Origin: an uncultured Roseburia sp.
Lineage (GTDB): Bacteria > Bacillota > Clostridia > Lachnospirales > Lachnospiraceae
Length of the DNA: 64,000 bases
Reading direction: 5' to 3'
NCBI GenBank assembly: GCA_947174805.1
Contig: CAMWKH010000006.1
Coordinates: 1 to 64,000 of the forward strand
This document shows, piece by piece, positions 61,159 through 64,000 of the stretch. The notes under the pieces are model-generated. The model made no database searches and was not told the origin of the DNA. It saw nothing but the letters and a program-made list of their open reading frames with translations. The position numbers were made by a program, and so were the translations under genes. Position 1 is the first letter of the stretch, and every line of letters begins with the position of its first letter.

Positions 61159-64000
61159 ATGAAAATGGTAAGGAGAGCTGCGGCGCTGTTCTTGGCCCTG
61201 GCGGTGAGTATTACGTCGGGTTATACAGATATAAAAGCGGCGTCAGTGTCAGATTCCTCTGAGTATCTTTCAGAGGAGAGCGCTGCCAGGGAGGCAGATG
61301 CACAGGAGGAGAATGAAGTTTTCGGGGAGGAAAATATCCCAGGGACAGAAACCCCGGATATTTTCCAGGGAGATACTGAAATCGAGACAGAAACCCCGGA
61401 GGTTTTACCGGAGGAAAATATTTCCGCAGAGACAACGGAAAGTGAGACAGAGATGCCCGGGGAGACAGAGACTCCCTCAGATGAAGATGTGTTAGAGCCT
61501 CCGGTTTCAACAGAGAGTATGGAAGAAATTCCCGATACGGAGGAGGAGACACAGGAGCCCTTAGAGGAAGAGACAGAAAAAAAGGCCCGGGGGGCGGAAG
61601 AAATCGGTCTTGTAAATTTCCTGGTGGTTTCAGAACCTATGGTAAACACCCCCGGAACCCAGAAGATTATGACAAGTATCGGGGACGGAAGCAGTAAAGT
61701 GGAATCTGCTGTTTTGACCTATGAGAATAAAGAGACAGGAAAAACCTATGAGGTAGGGAATAAAGAAATTTTAGATGATTTCGTTTTATTTACCATGGAT
61801 TTTCCCAAAGATTCCCAGACCGGAACCTATCAGTTAAAGGCTCTGACCTACACGATGGGAGGACTTACCACCACAACAGCATTTGCCGAAATGGGGATAG
61901 ACGCGTCCTTTGGTGTGAATGAAGTGGCGGATACGAAGCCGGACGACGTGCTTTTGACTGACGAAGAACTTTCCGCCTTGACGGAAAGCGTGGAGGCAAA
62001 TGTTGTCACCTTAGATGAAAATACGGATGCAAAGGAAATCGGGGAGGCGCTGGAACAGGCAGGATGCGATGCAGATGTTGTGCAGGAGAACAGGGCGAGA
62101 GTAAAAGGCGCTTCACCCAAAGGCATGAGCAGCCTTATTGTGGTGCTGGACCCGGGACATGGGGGCAGCGACGGCGGTGCCAGTGCAAACGGCCTTGTGG
62201 AGAAAAACCTGAATTTAAAAATCGGACAGTACTGTAAAGAGGAGCTGGAGAAATACGCAGGGGTTAAAGTTATTATGACCAGGGAGAGCGATACCTATCT
62301 CACTTTGGCCCAGAGGGCTCAGGTTGCCATTGACAACAGGGCAAATGTGTTTGTCAGCCTTCATATTAACTCCAATGTCAGCGCCGGGCCAAACGGTGCC
62401 AATGTGTATTACCCCAACAATAGCTACAACAGCTCTGTGGGAAATACCGGAAAAAACCTGGCCACTGTTATAGAATCCAAACTTACGGATTTGGGCCTTG
62501 CCAGCGGCGGCATCCACATCCGCAATTCAGAGAACAATACAAGATATCCCGACGGTTCCCTGGCAGATTATTACGGGGTGATTAAACGGTGTAAAGAAAA
62601 CGGAATCCCGGGGCTGATTGTGGAACATGCTTTTATCTCAAATGTCAATGATGCAAAGTTTTTAAGCAGTGATGAAAATCTAAAAAGACTGGGAGTGGCG
62701 GATGCCACAGGAATTGCGGAATATTACGGATTAAAGAAAGGCGTAGGCTTTACCTCCATTGTGGCGGCGGGAAGCGACAGCCTGGAACTGACCTGGAAGA
62801 AAGTAAGCGGCGTCAGCGGTTATGAAATTTACCGGAGTACAAAGAGTGACGGAGGATTTGAAAAAATAGCCACCATTAACTCTGCAGATACCACAAACTA
62901 TAAAGATACAGGGCTTACGCCGGGTACAGTATATTATTACAAAATGCGTACCTTTACAAAATCCGGGTCAAAGACCAACTATGGAAGCTACAGTAAAGTG
63001 GAGTCCGGAGGAACTATTGCAAAGACGGCCATCAGCTCGTTAAAATCAAAAAACCACAAGAGCCTTGAGATTAGCTGGAATGTAGTAGGCAGCGCTACAG
63101 GTTATGAAATTAGCCGTTCCACATCCAAAGACGGTACTTATAAACAGGTTGCCATGATTGCCTCCCAGAGCCAGTCCAATTATACGGACAGTACGGTAAA
63201 AGCCGGAAAACTTTACTATTACAAAATCCGTGCTGTGGGCCAGGAGGGGAACACCACTGTGTACAGTGACTGGAGCGGAGCCGTATCTGGAAGGACAGCA
63301 ATAAAACCAACAGAGATCCGCGTAAGGTCTAAAAACAGCACAACCTTGGAAATTTCCTGGAAGGGAGATAAAAATGCCGCAGGCTATACCATCAAGCGAG
63401 GGGAATCCAAGAATGGAAAATATACAAAAATTGCCACGGTCAAAGGAGGAAATACAACCACCTATGACAATAAAAAGGTAAAGGCGGGAAAGACCTACTA
63501 TTACCAGGTGGAGGCTTATAACTATAACGGGGAGAAAAAGGGGTACAGCGGTTACAGCAGCGCTGCCAGCGGAAAGACTTTAAAGGCGGTTTCCATTTCA
63601 AAAGTCCAGTCCACTTCCTCCACAAAGCAGACTATTACCTGGAAAAAAAGCAACGAGGCCAACGGTTACCAGATTTATCAGAGTACCTCTAAGAATGGTA
63701 CATACAAAAAAATAAAGACCATCAAAAATAAAAAGACCACATCCTATAAAGTCTCCGGCCTTACCCCTGGAGTAAAGTATTACTACAAGGTGAGGGTTAC
63801 CAATAAAGTAAACGGCGCAACTGGATACAGCGACTATTCTACCGTCCGGGGCGCTAGGGTGGCAAAAGCGGTAATCAAACAGGCAGAGGGAGCCTCAGGA
63901 ACAAAAATTAAGCTCTCCTGGGACAAGGTAAAAGATGCGGACAGCTATGTGATTTACCGCAGCACCAGCAGCGGGGGCTCTTACAAGAAGATTGGCACGG
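61159..64000 (+). CDS. Secreted N-acetylmuramoyl-L-alanine amidase with FnIII repeats (partial at 3' end)
   Basis: The frame starts at ATG 61159 behind GAGGAG and is still open at the window end, so the C-terminus is missing (at least 947 residues). A signal peptide (about 1-28) is followed by an acidic Glu/Thr-rich linker (about 35-150), an Ig-like region, and an Amidase_3 domain from ~330. The zinc and catalytic residues are visible in LDPGHGGSDGG, GLVEKNLNL, SLHINSN and VEHAFISN. From ~535 on there are at least five fibronectin type III-like repeats with the signature GYEIYRSTKSDG. It should cleave the amide between MurNAc and L-alanine in the wall. The repeats probably bind wall polymer or other surface glycans. 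Confidence 0.92.
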   Translation, partial: MKMVRRAAALFLALAVSITSGYTDIKAASVSDSSEYLSEESAAREADAQEENEVFGEENIPGTETPDIFQGDTEIETETPEVLPEENISAETTESETEMPGETETPSDEDVLEPPVSTESMEEIPDTEEETQEPLEEETEKKARGAEEIGLVNFLVVSEPMVNTPGTQKIMTSIGDGSSKVESAVLTYENKETGKTYEVGNKEILDDFVLFTMDFPKDSQTGTYQLKALTYTMGGLTTTTAFAEMGIDASFGVNEVADTKPDDVLLTDEELSALTESVEANVVTLDENTDAKEIGEALEQAGCDADVVQENRARVKGASPKGMSSLIVVLDPGHGGSDGGASANGLVEKNLNLKIGQYCKEELEKYAGVKVIMTRESDTYLTLAQRAQVAIDNRANVFVSLHINSNVSAGPNGANVYYPNNSYNSSVGNTGKNLATVIESKLTDLGLASGGIHIRNSENNTRYPDGSLADYYGVIKRCKENGIPGLIVEHAFISNVNDAKFLSSDENLKRLGVADATGIAEYYGLKKGVGFTSIVAAGSDSLELTWKKVSGVSGYEIYRSTKSDGGFEKIATINSADTTNYKDTGLTPGTVYYYKMRTFTKSGSKTNYGSYSKVESGGTIAKTAISSLKSKNHKSLEISWNVVGSATGYEISRSTSKDGTYKQVAMIASQSQSNYTDSTVKAGKLYYYKIRAVGQEGNTTVYSDWSGAVSGRTAIKPTEIRVRSKNSTTLEISWKGDKNAAGYTIKRGESKNGKYTKIATVKGGNTTTYDNKKVKAGKTYYYQVEAYNYNGEKKGYSGYSSAASGKTLKAVSISKVQSTSSTKQTITWKKSNEANGYQIYQSTSKNGTYKKIKTIKNKKTTSYKVSGLTPGVKYYYKVRVTNKVNGATGYSDYSTVRGARVAKAVIKQAEGASGTKIKLSWDKVKDADSYVIYRSTSSGGSYKKIGT

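Noticed and set aside
1-64000. CRISPR arrays, tRNA and rRNA genes
   Set aside because: No spaced direct repeats and no tRNA- or rRNA-like segments were noticed while reading either strand.

Overview
The window looks like one contig end from a low-GC Gram-positive bacterium of the Clostridia, most likely a Lachnospiraceae gut commensal. This is inferred from strong AGGAGG-type ribosome sites, sigma-A type promoters, an LCP-family wall-polymer ligase, FnIII-repeat secreted proteins and the codon style. Nearly all genes read on the + strand. The first 86 bases are poly-C junk at the contig edge.

Region A (about 0.09-20.5 kb) is an AT-rich surface-glycan locus. It makes two unusual nucleotide sugars. 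A CDP branch (rfbF, rfbH, a ThDP enzyme of the acetolactate-synthase/YerE type, a TylC3-like C-methyltransferase, an SDR, a Thermoanaerobacter-type secondary alcohol dehydrogenase, rfbG) has the parts for a yersiniose-like branched 3,6-dideoxyhexose. A GDP branch (manC, gmd, rmd) makes GDP-D-rhamnose. Glycosyltransferases, two GT-C-like membrane proteins and acyltransferases accompany them. Several of these genes carry G8, G9 or (AT)10 tracts, and one acyltransferase is frameshifted in a G-rich tract, so phase variation is possible.

Region B (about 21.0-36.3 kb) is a defense island wrapped around glmS. The first operon has its own promoter. It encodes a phosphoribosyltransferase-like protein, a RADAR-type ATPase (RdrA-like), a RADAR-type adenosine deaminase (RdrB-like), and a membrane protein in which I see degenerate peptidoglycan-transglycosylase (GT51) and NlpC/P60-CHAP-like peptidase signatures. 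After glmS comes a retron-like unit: OLD-family ATPase/TOPRIM nuclease, a structured intergenic RNA with long complementary ends, a reverse transcriptase, and a DUF6602-like protein. The two extra RADAR partners and the third retron protein are the best candidates for undescribed biology.

Region C (about 36.3-58.5 kb) is a second, more GC-rich glycopolymer locus. It holds a GtrA protein, a sugar nucleotidyltransferase, a DUF5722-like secreted glycosidase, lipid-linked sugar GT2 enzymes, polytopic membrane proteins (one fused to a metallo-beta-lactamase domain and interrupted by an in-frame stop), three tandem-domain GT2 enzymes, a Wzx-like flippase, a priming polyprenyl-phosphate sugar transferase, two rhamnosyltransferase-like enzymes, and an LCP ligase closed by a strong terminator.

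Region D (58.6-64 kb) holds an HtrA protease, carbamate kinase and the 5' part of a secreted N-acetylmuramoyl-L-alanine amidase with FnIII repeats that runs off the window.
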